Of a DNA stretch of 64,000 bases, positions 1 to 9,391 are shown in pieces. The DNA lies in contig JAHYIO010000023.1 of NCBI GenBank assembly GCA_020543525.1, forward strand, positions 558,001 through 622,000, written 5' to 3'. The stretch's first letter is position 1. Each line of letters opens with the position of its first letter. A program made the position numbers and the translations under genes. Source of the stretch: Coriolopsis trogii (lineage: Eukaryota; Basidiomycota; Agaricomycetes; Polyporales; Polyporaceae). Below the pieces are notes generated by a model. That model was not told the origin of the DNA, did no database searches, and worked only from the letters and a program-made list of their open reading frames with translations.

Positions 1-620
1 TTCCCATATTTTATCTCTCAATATGCAGTCAATCTGTACATCTGCTTCTTATATAATTCATTCTGATTACTAGAATACAAAGCATGGAATAAACAATCTG
101 TAGTACAAAAGGTTTTTCTGATTTCTTACTGCTATTACTTGAATATTGTCTATAATATAAAATAGCAGCAGGATACTCATTGAGATAGTATGAGACAAGG
201 TGCAACATTTTTGTTCCATCTTGCTTATTTCTACTTTTGATTTAGAGTAGCACAGCAGTGAGACACTTTGTCCCATTTTGAAGCCATCAGTGGCTCATCC
301 TACATGGAATTCAAATGGGACACAGTGCCACATGCTTACCAAATAGAGTGTGGGATTACAATGGAACAATATCAGTTCATTGAGAAATCTCTGGCAACTC
401 CACGTCAAAAGGGACAATTATATAACATGAATGTAACATAACACTGCATAATTATCCTATTTTGCCACAGGTCAGCATGCGATACAAATGGAACACTGTG
501 TCCCACGTATCGGTGCCCCCGGTGTCAATGTAAGTCACTGGACAGCTAACCCCATAACTAACACCTTCCAAATGTGGAACCCTAAATGCCCAAGCTGAGG
601 CCCGCGTCGTGGACGACGTG
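1..620. other. AT-rich left end without a recognisable gene
   Basis: This stretch is clearly richer in A and T than the rest of the window and has no open frame with coding character. It carries several related short motifs around GGGACACAGTG in both orientations, described in the repeat entry. It could be a worn transposon end or simply non-coding DNA between genes. I cannot name a transposon family from the sequence alone. Confidence 0.5.
264..504. repeat. short inverted repeats around GGGACACAGTG
   Basis: Positions 264-282 read CACTTTGTCCCATTTTGAA, and 310-327 read TTCAAATGGGACACAGTG, which is close to its reverse complement, so the pair can form a hairpin. Positions 494-504 (CACTGTGTCCC) are an exact 11-base inverted copy of 317-327. 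The arrangement resembles the ends or sub-terminal repeats of a small non-autonomous DNA transposon (MITE). No target-site duplication or transposase was seen. Confidence 0.45.
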
Positions 621-677
621 AACGGCATTGGGGAGCTCTCCTGTAGCCGCCATCTCGCTTTCTTTTGCGCCGTCGCC

Positions 678-1571
678 ATGTCCACTTGTCCGCCATACGC
701 TCCCTTCTTTGGCTTCGCGGGCGTTGCCTCCGCCGTACGTCCCCGCTCATACATATGCGCTCTTGCACCTGATGCTAACTTCTTGGCCAACCTGGTTTAG
801 ATGGTTTTCAGCAGTACGTTCCCTCCTCCATATGCTCTCGGAGGGCTCTTGCGTTTATGCAGAACTGACCATGATGGTAAACACTCGTTTTGTTAGCTGT
901 CGGTGCGGCGTTCGGAACGGCAAAGTCGGGTATTGGCATCGCAGGTTTGGGCACGTTCAAGCCCGAACTCATCATGAAGGTGCGTTCTCCAAGGTCGTTG
1001 AGTTCGTAATTCATGCGCTTGACCGTCCTCGTGCAGTCTCTTATTCCCGTGGTCATGTCCGGTATCATTGCTGTGTACGGCTTGGTGGTCTCTGTGCTCA
1101 TTGCTGGAGGACGTGAGTGTTACATGATATACCTTGTCCGTTCCGTGACTCAAGGATCCTACCTTGTTCCATACATTATAACGATACATGCAGTCAAGCC
1201 GACGGACTACTCCCTATACGCGGGATTCATCCACCTCGGTGCCGGCCTCGCATGCGGGTTCACGGGTCTTGCTGCGGGCTATGCCATTGGATATGTGGGC
1301 GACTCCGTGAGTTCATGGTTTACTCCTCTACCGAGTCTGCGCAATCTCCTTAACGTGTACTTTGTGCAGTGCGTGCGAGCATACGTCTTTGAGTCGAAAG
1401 TATTCGTCACGATGGTGCTCATTCTCATCTTCGGAGAAGTTCTGGGCTTGTACGGGTGCGTTACGCATTGTCAATCAGCGATTCCATTCGCATTCACGCC
1501 ACACTCTGTGCAGACTCATCGTCGCGCTCATCATGAACTCGCGAGCCACAGAGGCAGGACGGTGCACATGA
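678..1571 (+). CDS. vma11: V-type proton ATPase proteolipid subunit, c' (Vma11) type
   Basis: Membrane proteolipid of the V0 rotor of the vacuolar proton pump. Seven exons join in phase: 678-734, 801-813, 897-979, 1037-1112, 1194-1306, 1370-1455 and 1514-1571. They give 161 residues, normal for the family. Exon 2 is only 13 bases. The proton-carrying glutamate is Glu137 in the segment [13 protein letters not shown] of the last helix. Motifs such as FFGFAG near the start, then [19 protein letters not shown] and IPVVMSGI, resemble Vma11 (c') more than Vma3 (c), so I prefer c'. The loop after [10 protein letters not shown] is unusual: it reads [12 protein letters not shown] where most members have a GVR...QPRLFVGM-like stretch. 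The alternative is a divergent c subunit. The fold is certain; the paralogue assignment is moderate. Confidence 0.85.
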
Positions 1572-1754
1572 GGAGTTCCGACCCTACCCTATATACGTCA
1601 TCACTTGCGCTGTTGATCCTGCTAATGGACCCTGCATGGAACAATGTTCATAATCTACATACCCATAACCCGCGCGATGATCCCTCACATACAGACAAGC
1701 GGAGTCAGGGGACCATCGGGGAGATATCATGCAGCACTGACTTCGCGACTGAAC

Positions 1755-2519
1755 TCAGCGACGATCTTTTGGGCTTCGGCTTCTGCTGCCGCTTTCGCTG
1801 CGGTAGCGACGCTTTCGCCTGGGGCTGCGACTCCTGCTGCGAGAATGGGAGCCATCCGACGATTCCGAATCCGACGAGTCTGAGCCTGAGTCTGAGCTAG
1901 AGTCGCTCGAGGAATCACTCGAGTCCGAAGTGTCGCTATCGCCGTCCGAATCGGACGACGAACTCGAGGACGAGACCGAGCCAGAGCTACACCGCGAGTA
2001 CAGAATAGTTCAGGGATACCGCAGCGATGGCAAAGAAGGAGTGGGGGACGTACCGTTTCCGCTTCCGCGAGGACCCTTCGCCCTTCTCCTGGCTCTTAGC
2101 ACGCTCCTTCTCCTTTGCTGCGAGAATGCGATTGGCAGTGCCGCTCCTACGGCATTCCGGTCAGATGAGCCCTGGTGTGTCTTCAACACGAGCGAGCGAG
2201 GTAAAGGACGCACTTTGACTTGAACTCTTCGGGCACCTCTACGGACGGCTTACCGTCCGCCTTGAACTTCGCGAGCAGCTTGGGGTTCTCTAGCATCTGG
2301 GTGCGCGAGGGCCGCGAGATGTAGGGGCGTGAGCCCTTGCATTGGTACGTGAAATGGCCTGCGACACGGATGTGATCAACCGTAGTTCTCGCAGAAGAAC
2401 AATAGGCGTATGGTTGGGTTTCATTGGTACCCACCTGTGCCGAGACATTTCTGGCAGACGGTGCTGGCGGTGGGCCGAGGGTTAGTGGACGAGCTGCGGT
2501 GTGGCGCATACTTGGACAT
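1755..2519 (-). CDS. CCHC zinc-knuckle protein, ZCCHC10 family
   Basis: Small probable nucleic-acid-binding nuclear protein. Four exons on the minus strand, 2519-2435, 2358-2214, 2146-2054 and 1986-1755, join in phase to give 184 residues. A single zinc knuckle of pattern C-x2-C-x4-H-x4-C ([14 protein letters not shown]) lies near residue 22 and spans the first intron. It is followed by the family's conserved [10 protein letters not shown] and a lysine-rich stretch. The C-terminal half is low complexity: serine/aspartate repeats, then arginine/serine repeats ending in [10 protein letters not shown] and a stop. This layout is the one known for ZCCHC10-type proteins. The precise role is not established; the RS-like tail suggests RNA metabolism, which is inference. 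The start at [11 protein letters not shown] is the only in-frame Met before the knuckle. Confidence 0.85.
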
Positions 2520-2932
2520 GGTTGGGAAGAAGCAATGACAGTGCAAGCTAGGTCCGCGTTGGTTTGAGATGGAGATGAAGGCTTGCTGCACGCCACAGCA
2601 CACGGTGATGGCGGGTTTGTGTGTAGTTTGTGTGTGTTAAGTAGGATGTGGTACCCAGATATTCCCATTCAGAGACCCTGATAAGCCATCATACTTCCCA
2701 GCAAATATCTACCCAAACCCGATTAGGGACTGGTTGCATAGCTTTCCATCTTTGTGGCTTTGTCCATTTGCCACCGTCCGAGGACTGCAAGTCACCGTGA
2801 CTAGTACCGCACAGTCGCTGCAGCACAATAGGGCCACAGCATCGACCACACGTTCCCCATAAGTTCGTTCAGCGAAGTCGCTACAAGACCCAACCCAGCC
2901 TACGCCATCGCCAGCGACTTCGCTACTTCGCC
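2520..2932. promoter_or_regulatory. shared upstream region of two divergent genes
   Basis: These 413 bases separate the start codons of the zinc-knuckle gene (minus strand) and the unknown-function gene (plus strand). I see no convincing TATA box and no other coding sequence. Confidence 0.4.
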
Positions 2933-4339
2933 ATGGGTGGAAACGCGTTCAAGTACCTCCTCCCCAACGCTTCCTTCCCGCGTATGTCCCCGACCGCGTA
3001 CCACGCCCTGAAATCACGCCTACAGCCGATCCTGGAGACATGTTATGAACACGTCGCAGTCGCCCCCGAATGCCCAGGCAAGGTGGACTTCGGCGACGTC
3101 GACTTCGTCGCGAGTGGTCCCCGAGAAGGACTCAGCCTCGATGACGTGAAGAATGCGCTGCGAGCGACCTGTAGCGTTCTCTGCCAAGGCAACCGGGTCA
3201 GCAACTACGCTATACCCGTATCTGCTTTTGACCATGTTCCTTGCACTCGTGTGAGCCGCAGACTCAGCGGCGAACCATGTACGTACGCCGACATCGCCCA
3301 AGACAACAATGAAGTTGAGAACGCGAACGCGAACGCGTATATCCAAGTCGACGTCAACGTCTGCGCAGACCACGCCCAACTGGAGCGTACCGTGTTCTAC
3401 ACCTCCTACGGCGATCTCGGATGGCTCCTCGGGCTACTCGCCCAGACCGCTGGACTGTCCTTCTCCGTCTTCGGCCTGAAGGTGCGTCTTCCTCAGCGCC
3501 GCAGCACTGCCCGCATACCCCAGTGACAACCCTTGACTCACCGGATTGTTCTTCCATCGGACACGCAGCTCGTGGACCCACTCCCGACGAACCCACCACA
3601 GACGTACTACCTCTCTACGTCCATACCCGATATCCTGGCCTTCTTCGGCCTCTCGATGGACCGATGGCAGCATGGGTTTGCGACTCAAGACGAGATCTTC
3701 GAGTGGGTGTGCGCCTCGCCATTCGTGCAACCACTCGCCGAGCGGTACCGCGCCCCGGGCTACAAGCCATCCGCGAAGAGCTGCGTCGACACGCGCCCGA
3801 TGCGCCGCAACTTCATCGCTTACCTCCAAACTCACGACCTCCCACACCTCGTCTCCGCAGATGCGATGGGGAGTCGCGAGGAGAAGATGGAGGGGGCGCT
3901 CCGCTTCTTTGGCAAGGCCGAAGAATACGCGAGGCTGGTCATCGCCGGGCGCGCTCAGAAACGCGCGAAGGAGTTCCTCAACGGCACGAACGTGATCGAG
4001 TGGACTGGGGTACAGGGACGGCCTGTGCGCCTGATCATGGACGCCGTCAAGGAGCGTCTCTCTGATCTCGGACGTGTGTCCTCGGGAGACACGTTCGTGC
4101 CAGACGGCGATATCACAGTGTGGCAGCATGCGTTGCTAGACATGTCTGTCGAAGAGGTTCGTGTGCTCGTCATGGAGGTTAAAGAGGATTTTCAACAGGA
4201 GGGCAAGCTCTACTTCGACTGGAGGGCTGCGAAAGCTGGCAAGCTGGAGCGGAAGAGGCAGCCGGTGGTCGTGTCAGTAGTCAATGGACCGTTGTCGCCC
4301 AAGTATGACCAGCCCGTTACGGTAGCGATCGCTGTATGA
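2933..4339 (+). CDS. conserved fungal protein of unknown function
   Basis: Two exons, 2933-3481 and 3569-4339, give 439 residues. The 87-base intron has donor GTGCGT, a branch-like CTTGACTCAC and acceptor ACACGCAG. An in-frame stop inside it shows that splicing is required. The N-terminal half starts MGGNAFKYLLP, has a conserved-looking KVDFGDVDFV about residue 46, then YIQVDVNVC and a YGDLGWLLGLLA segment. The acidic D-V-D after a glycine start and a later V-D-V recall nucleotidyltransferase folds, but the spacing is not classical, so this is only a hint. The C-terminal half has helices containing IPDILAFFGLSMDRW and ends in a lysine/arginine-rich part. I recognise the pattern as a basidiomycete hypothetical protein and do not assign a function. 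The zinc-knuckle gene diverges from it upstream. Confidence 0.8.
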
Positions 4340-4458
4340 TGATTCACTGCATGTATAGTATGAGTGATTACTGCATTTACGGATACCCAGACTTAATGAT
4401 CTATCAGTCTATTGGTCACTCATCTCTAGTCTCCCTTGTGGACAATAAGTCCTATCCG

Positions 4459-5727
4459 TCAAAGCTTTCCCTTCACCCCGGTATGCCAGATTCCGGTCGT
4501 CAGTTCATTACTATCGCCCTGGGCCATCCATTCCAAGACCGTCTCGATTACTTCTTCCGGCATCTATGCAGTTGAACGTGAGTCTCTACACAATCTGTTA
4601 TAATTATGGCCGCTTACCCCAGTGAAATTATGGTCAGCATCTTCGACATAGCGCAAGGTGTGGGTGCCCGGAGTGCGTGCACCGTATATGCGCGCATATA
4701 TGAAGGCGTCATACGGCGGGACTACTGCATCCTTGAGGCCATGCAGAGTAAGCACGTCGACATGGGCGGGGAACTGAGTCCAGACGATGGACGTGTCCAG
4801 AGAGGCGAACTCGTCATAGTCTTTCTGATAGAGTCTACAAAAGGTCCACTTAGTTATAAAGCAAGAGCAAAGAATGTGCGACATTACCTGGCGACAAAAG
4901 GTTTCCGTGCGACCATCGCCCTGCGTTCTATGTATCCCACTCGTTCGAATTCTTCTCTATTCTTCTCGAGCTCGTCTGGGGATTAGGTATCAACATGTGC
5001 TTGACGATGTGACACACTGACTCTCCTTACCATACACTTTCTAGCCATAGCAGTCTTGTATCAATGTTGCCCCATACCGGAAAAGCGGCTGACTAACCTC
5101 CATCCGATACCGTCCTGCAACATTCACGAAGCGTCGCACACTCTTTGCGACATCTTGGGAATGCTTGCACAACCATAGCTTGGATACAATGCTGCCCCTG
5201 GAATGGCCAACCAGCATGTCGATGATGTACCCAAGTTCCTTGGTGAGGTACTCGATCACAACTTCCAAGTCGTCCACGTCGTTGTAAAACTTCCCAAACT
5301 GCCAAGTCCCCGGAGTCTCGTGGTTTCCGCTACATGCCAGTACGGTGCGTTTTGGTACGTATGATGCGCGCGCGAGTCATACGACACTCACCGGAAGTCA
5401 AAACGAAACGAGTCCATAGGAAGACGGAGCGCTAGGCGTTTCTGAAAGAGATAGTCCTTGTGCCTATGGGGTGCTCAGCATGTGGGGCGCGAGCTGGGGA
5501 GATACACGAACCCCATGGCGCCGTGCAGAATCTGAGGGGTGCATTAGTGAGCTCATGCATGCGCAGCAGTTGCCGTGCTAACAGACCAGAGCTATCTTCT
5601 TTCCCTGAGTAGGCTCTTGCGGCGCGACCTGCTCGAGGACTCCGGCAATAGCACAGTTCTGCTCATGTGGATGCGGTATGGTGATCTTGGTCGTCTTCAC
5701 CGACGTATTCTCGCCTATGATGGTCAT
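4459..5727 (-). CDS. alpha/beta-hydrolase fold protein
   Basis: Eight exons on the minus strand join in phase to 294 residues: 5727-5587, 5531-5512, 5463-5392, 5329-5098, 5040-5031, 4975-4888, 4834-4618 and 4563-4459. Two are tiny (20 and 10 bases); the 10-base exon is needed to keep the frame. The oxyanion-hole motif LHGAMGHK follows KKIAL. The nucleophile elbow is GHSRG (serine). An acid candidate lies in the loop LHGLKDAVVP, and the histidine is in DADHNF. This is a complete Ser-Asp-His layout of a serine esterase/lipase or peptidase-like hydrolase of the cytosolic fungal kind. No signal peptide is evident. The substrate cannot be inferred. It is divergent from vma6 with 248 bases between the start codons. 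Confidence 0.85.
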
Positions 5728-5975
5728 ACTGCGTAGCAGGGGGAGTATGGATAGACTGTGAACGAGTAGTCGACGACGGTGGTAGGATCAAGGAGAACCC
5801 CATGTTTTCAAAGGCGGGATGGTCGAGCAGTGGAAGGGAACGCCGCCGGTTCCGAGCCAGTAACCGGTGTGGGGAAGCGGCCCGGATTGCCGCTGGAGGG
5901 AAGCGTGGGAATAGCTGGGAACGGCCGTAGCTACGCCAGGGACCATGCGAGCGCTTCGTTCCAGCTTGGACAGTC
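5728..5975. promoter_or_regulatory. compact bidirectional promoter region
   Basis: Only 248 bases separate the start codon of the alpha/beta hydrolase (5727, minus) from that of vma6 (5976, plus). The two genes must share or overlap control sequences. No clear TATA box was seen. Confidence 0.45.
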
Positions 5976-7583
5976 ATGGAGGCCCTCTTGTTCAATGTAC
6001 GCTTCCTCTCCACCCTCCGCTCGAGCTCTACTCAAAGCCGTCCCTCATCTTAGGTTTCTGGGGGATTTCTGGAGGGTATTGTAAGGGGCTACAAGGCCGG
6101 TCTGCTCACGCAGAACCAGTATAACAACCTCGTTCAATGCGAGACCATCGAGGGTACGTTCGCTCCTGGCACAACGTGATGCTCGACTGACCCGCCGCTG
6201 CGACCAAAGACTTCCGGACACAACTGTCCGCGACGGACTATGGCAACTTTCTCGCTAACGAACCTCTCCCCATTTCCACTTCCACCATCTCCGACAAGGC
6301 AACCCAGCTGCTCGTCGACCAGTTCAACTACCTCCGGAGCAATGCCGTCGAGCCTCTCAGCAAGTTCCTTGAATACATGACGTGGGTGGAGGCAAATCCT
6401 GATGGTCCGAATGTCTATGTCTGATTTACGGTGCACCCTGCAGGTACGCGTACATGATTGACAATGTCATACTCATCATCACCGGCACGCTGCACGGGAG
6501 GAACACCAACGAACTCTTACAGAGGTGTCATCCACTCGGTGTGTTTGACACAATGCCTGCGCTGTGTGTAGCAACGAACGTGGAGGAACTGTACCACACT
6601 GTCTTGGTGGAGACTCCGCTAGGTACGTCCCTTCTATCCTGTACGGCGAGGGACCACTTGCATGTATCCCCAATGCTTCTGCTCGAGTCAAGTGTGCGGG
6701 TATGGAATGTGTCTGTCACATGTCCGCCCAAATGTCCTGAGAGCTGGCGGTGGACTTATTCAGAGCCGTTGGAGGGAGAGATGGATGTAGCAGGGACTTC
6801 GCGTACCATGCCGGATCGTTGGCTGTCCTCGCTTCCTGTCATCATTCACCTCTGAATGAGTTCAGCGAGCAGCGCGGCACTCCCTATTCCCCATCCCGAA
6901 CATGACATCTCATCTGAGCTTTCCCCACAGCGAACTACTTCCGGGACTCCGTCACCGCCGCCGACCTCGACGACCTGAACATCGAGATCATCCGCAACAC
7001 GCTCTACAAAGCCTACCTCGAAGACTTTGACGCCTTCTGCCGCTCCCTCGGCGGCCCCACCGCGGACATCATGCACGCCATCCTCGCCTTCGAGGCCGAC
7101 CGCCGCGCGCTCAACATCACCATCAACTCCTTCGGCACCCAGCTCACCAAGGAACAGCGCGCCAAGCTCTTCCCCACCATCGGCCGCCTCTTCCCCGAGG
7201 GCAACAACGCGCTCGCCCGCGCCGACGACTTTGACCAGGTCCGCCAGGCGTGCGAGGCCATCGCCGAGTACCGCGCCTTCTTCGACTCCGGCCCCGGCTC
7301 CGGCTCCTCGGCGCGCGCGAACGGAGGGACGGACAGCACCGCGAACCTCCTCGGCGACCTGGGCATGAGCGACGACGGCGGCGGCGCGGCGGACCTCGAG
7401 GACCGCTTCTTCGTGCACGAGGTCCACCTGAACAAGCTCGCGTTCCTCCAGCAGTTCCAGTACGCCGTGTTCTACAGCTACATCAAGCTCAAGGAGCAGG
7501 AGATCCGCAGCCTGACCTGGATCGCGGAGTGCATCGCCCAGAACGCGCGGGACAGGATACACGACTTCATCCCCACGTTCTGA
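5976..7583 (+). CDS. vma6: V-type proton ATPase subunit d (Vma6)
   Basis: Cytosolic-face stalk subunit that couples the V0 ring to the central rotor of the V-ATPase. Exons 5976-5996, 6054-6153, 6210-6381, 6444-6622 and 6931-7583 join in phase to 374 residues, close to the usual 345-360 with a slightly longer glycine/serine-rich insertion near residue 290. Diagnostic segments include [45 protein letters not shown] and [14 protein letters not shown]. The C terminus ends [15 protein letters not shown], typical of the family. The first exon encodes only seven residues (MEALLFN). The last intron is 308 bases, far longer than its neighbours. A second V-ATPase subunit gene (vma11) lies about 4.4 kb upstream on the same strand. 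Confidence 0.96.
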
Positions 7584-7946
7584 GCACTGTCGTGGTCTTG
7601 ACGTTTCTTGGCCACCCAGCTCCTTGTATTGTGCTACCTACCGATGGACTTGTACGACACGGACTTGGCACAATTATATACCAACTCACAGTCATCCCGA
7701 TGAAAGCTCTGATGAGGGAGGTGTCGTGCGGCTAAGATACAATAGACGAGCGTAGCAAGCGGTATAATCGAAGGCAGAGCGAGTACATAGCGATGAGTGC
7801 AGCATGCCAAAACACGATAAATACGCGGGTGGTATATGATACACAGCACTAACGAGGAGTACAATACAAATTATCCTCGGTCGTCTATCCTAGGGAAACA
7901 CTTCATGGTCGATGCTGCTGATACACGAGGGATGACAAGGATAGAA
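7584..7946. other. tail-to-tail intergenic region
   Basis: This gap lies between the convergent 3' ends of vma6 and the Sec14-like gene. I see no gene in it; it presumably holds both 3' untranslated regions. Confidence 0.5.
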
Positions 7947-9391
7947 TCAAGCCGCAGGTACGGCCGTCTCCTGGGAATGTTCGTGTATGCCGCGCACCGA
8001 CATCTCAGCCCCGTACTTTTCGTGCGGTGCCAACTGGCTCTCGCTCGGCGGAGGAGTCGCAATCGACGACGTCTCAGAAGACGTTTCCGACAGGTTCGAG
8101 CGAACCTCGCCGCTCGACGTCGACTCGGTCACGTTCTGCGGCTCCTCGTCAACGGATGTCTTCTTGCCCGAGAGCTCCCCCGGCAAGATGGCGATGGTCG
8201 AGCGCTCGCCCTTCAACCACGCCTCCCGCCTCTGCTGACGGTTGTGCATCCAAGGGCCAGCGTTGCTCTTCATGCATCCACCAGAGCCTTCGCAAGTGCA
8301 TTTGCCGCCAAGCTTGGCTGGCAGCGCGTCCTCGTCGATCAACTCGAGAAGCTTCGACTTGTAGTCGGAGCCCATAATGTTCACTTTGGATGCTGTCTCC
8401 TTTGCGATCCACGGCTTCATGACGTTCCAGATCGTTGAGAAGCCGCGAGGCGCGTTTATGATGGCGAGACGAGCGACGCTGATGAGAGAGAAGTCAGTAT
8501 ATGCACGCATGTGAAGCTTGCATAGTAGCTCCTCACGTTTCTGGGAAGTAGTCCTGGGATATCTGGAAGGAGTTGCGTGCATGGTCCTTCATATGCCAAA
8601 ACTGCGAGATTCTGGTAAAGTAATTGAGTCGACTTGATGGAAAGACTGATGAGTATGACGCACCCGAAGCCAGAAAGGTCAACGACTACAAAGGTACCGG
8701 GGATACGCTTCCCAGCGGCCTCTGAGGCAGCAGGGAGGATCTCGCGGGGGAGCAGCTCGCAGTTGACGACAAACGCCTGCCAAAAGCGGTCCATGCTCAT
8801 CTTCTCCTGTAGCTTGTTGAGGTTGATGCCACCAAAGTGGTGGAAGTTTAGCGGGTGACCTTCCTAATTGGCACGATAAGCACCCTAAATCGATAGAAGC
8901 GAGGGATTACGACATGGACAAACCTTGTCGGTCTACACGTTGTAGCGTTAGCACAGCACTGTGTAGGGAGGACAACGGGCCACATACCTTGTGGAAGTAC
9001 AGTGGCCAAGAATCGAAAACGATGTCGCGCTCAGGGTACTGCACAGACCATGTTATAACAAGCTGAAGGTTTGGGATAACGGGACAAGACGTACGTCCAT
9101 AGGATCAATCTGACGGTAGAGCTCGTCGATCCCAACGTTCTGCACTGTACTCCGCCAGTGTTGGCAATTCTTCCACATAAGAGTGGACTGTTTCAGGTTG
9201 AAGTTACGTGCACGCAGGAAGCGACTGTATGCGTGTATGAGGACTAAAGCGGGATGAATGCGGAAAATGGATTCAACATACAGGAGCGTCTCATCATCGG
9301 TTCCGATGGTATCGCCATCGTGAATGAGGTCGTCTTGCTCGAGCTGCTTGCGGAACTCAGCGAGGACGGAATGCTTGTCGGTCGGGGCCAT
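7947..9391 (-). CDS. Sec14-like CRAL-TRIO lipid-transfer protein
   Basis: Seven exons on the minus strand, 9391-9282, 9224-9095, 9038-8988, 8932-8924, 8863-8664, 8611-8537 and 8478-7947, join in phase to 368 residues. One exon is 9 bases and encodes only Thr-Asp-Lys. The N-terminal CRAL-TRIO helix region contains LRFLRARNFNLKQS. The lipid-binding domain contains YPERDIVFDSWPLYFHK, HPLNFHHFGGINL, TFVVVDLSGFGISQFW, YFPETVARLAIINAPRGF and the gate-like STIWNVMKPW. Sec14 proteins exchange phosphatidylinositol and phosphatidylcholine at the Golgi. After the conserved LPAKLGGKC there is a long Ser/Glu/Pro-rich, probably disordered tail of about 100 residues. I assign the family with confidence but not which Sec14 paralogue it is. 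Confidence 0.93.

Noticed and set aside
1917..2230. Acidic/Glu-rich plus-strand frames around 1.9-2.2 kb
   Set aside because: They are antisense to the Ser/Asp and Arg/Ser tail of the zinc-knuckle gene, whose four exons join in phase.
6846..7562. 238-codon minus-strand frame
   Set aside because: It is antisense to the last vma6 exon; composition alone explains it.
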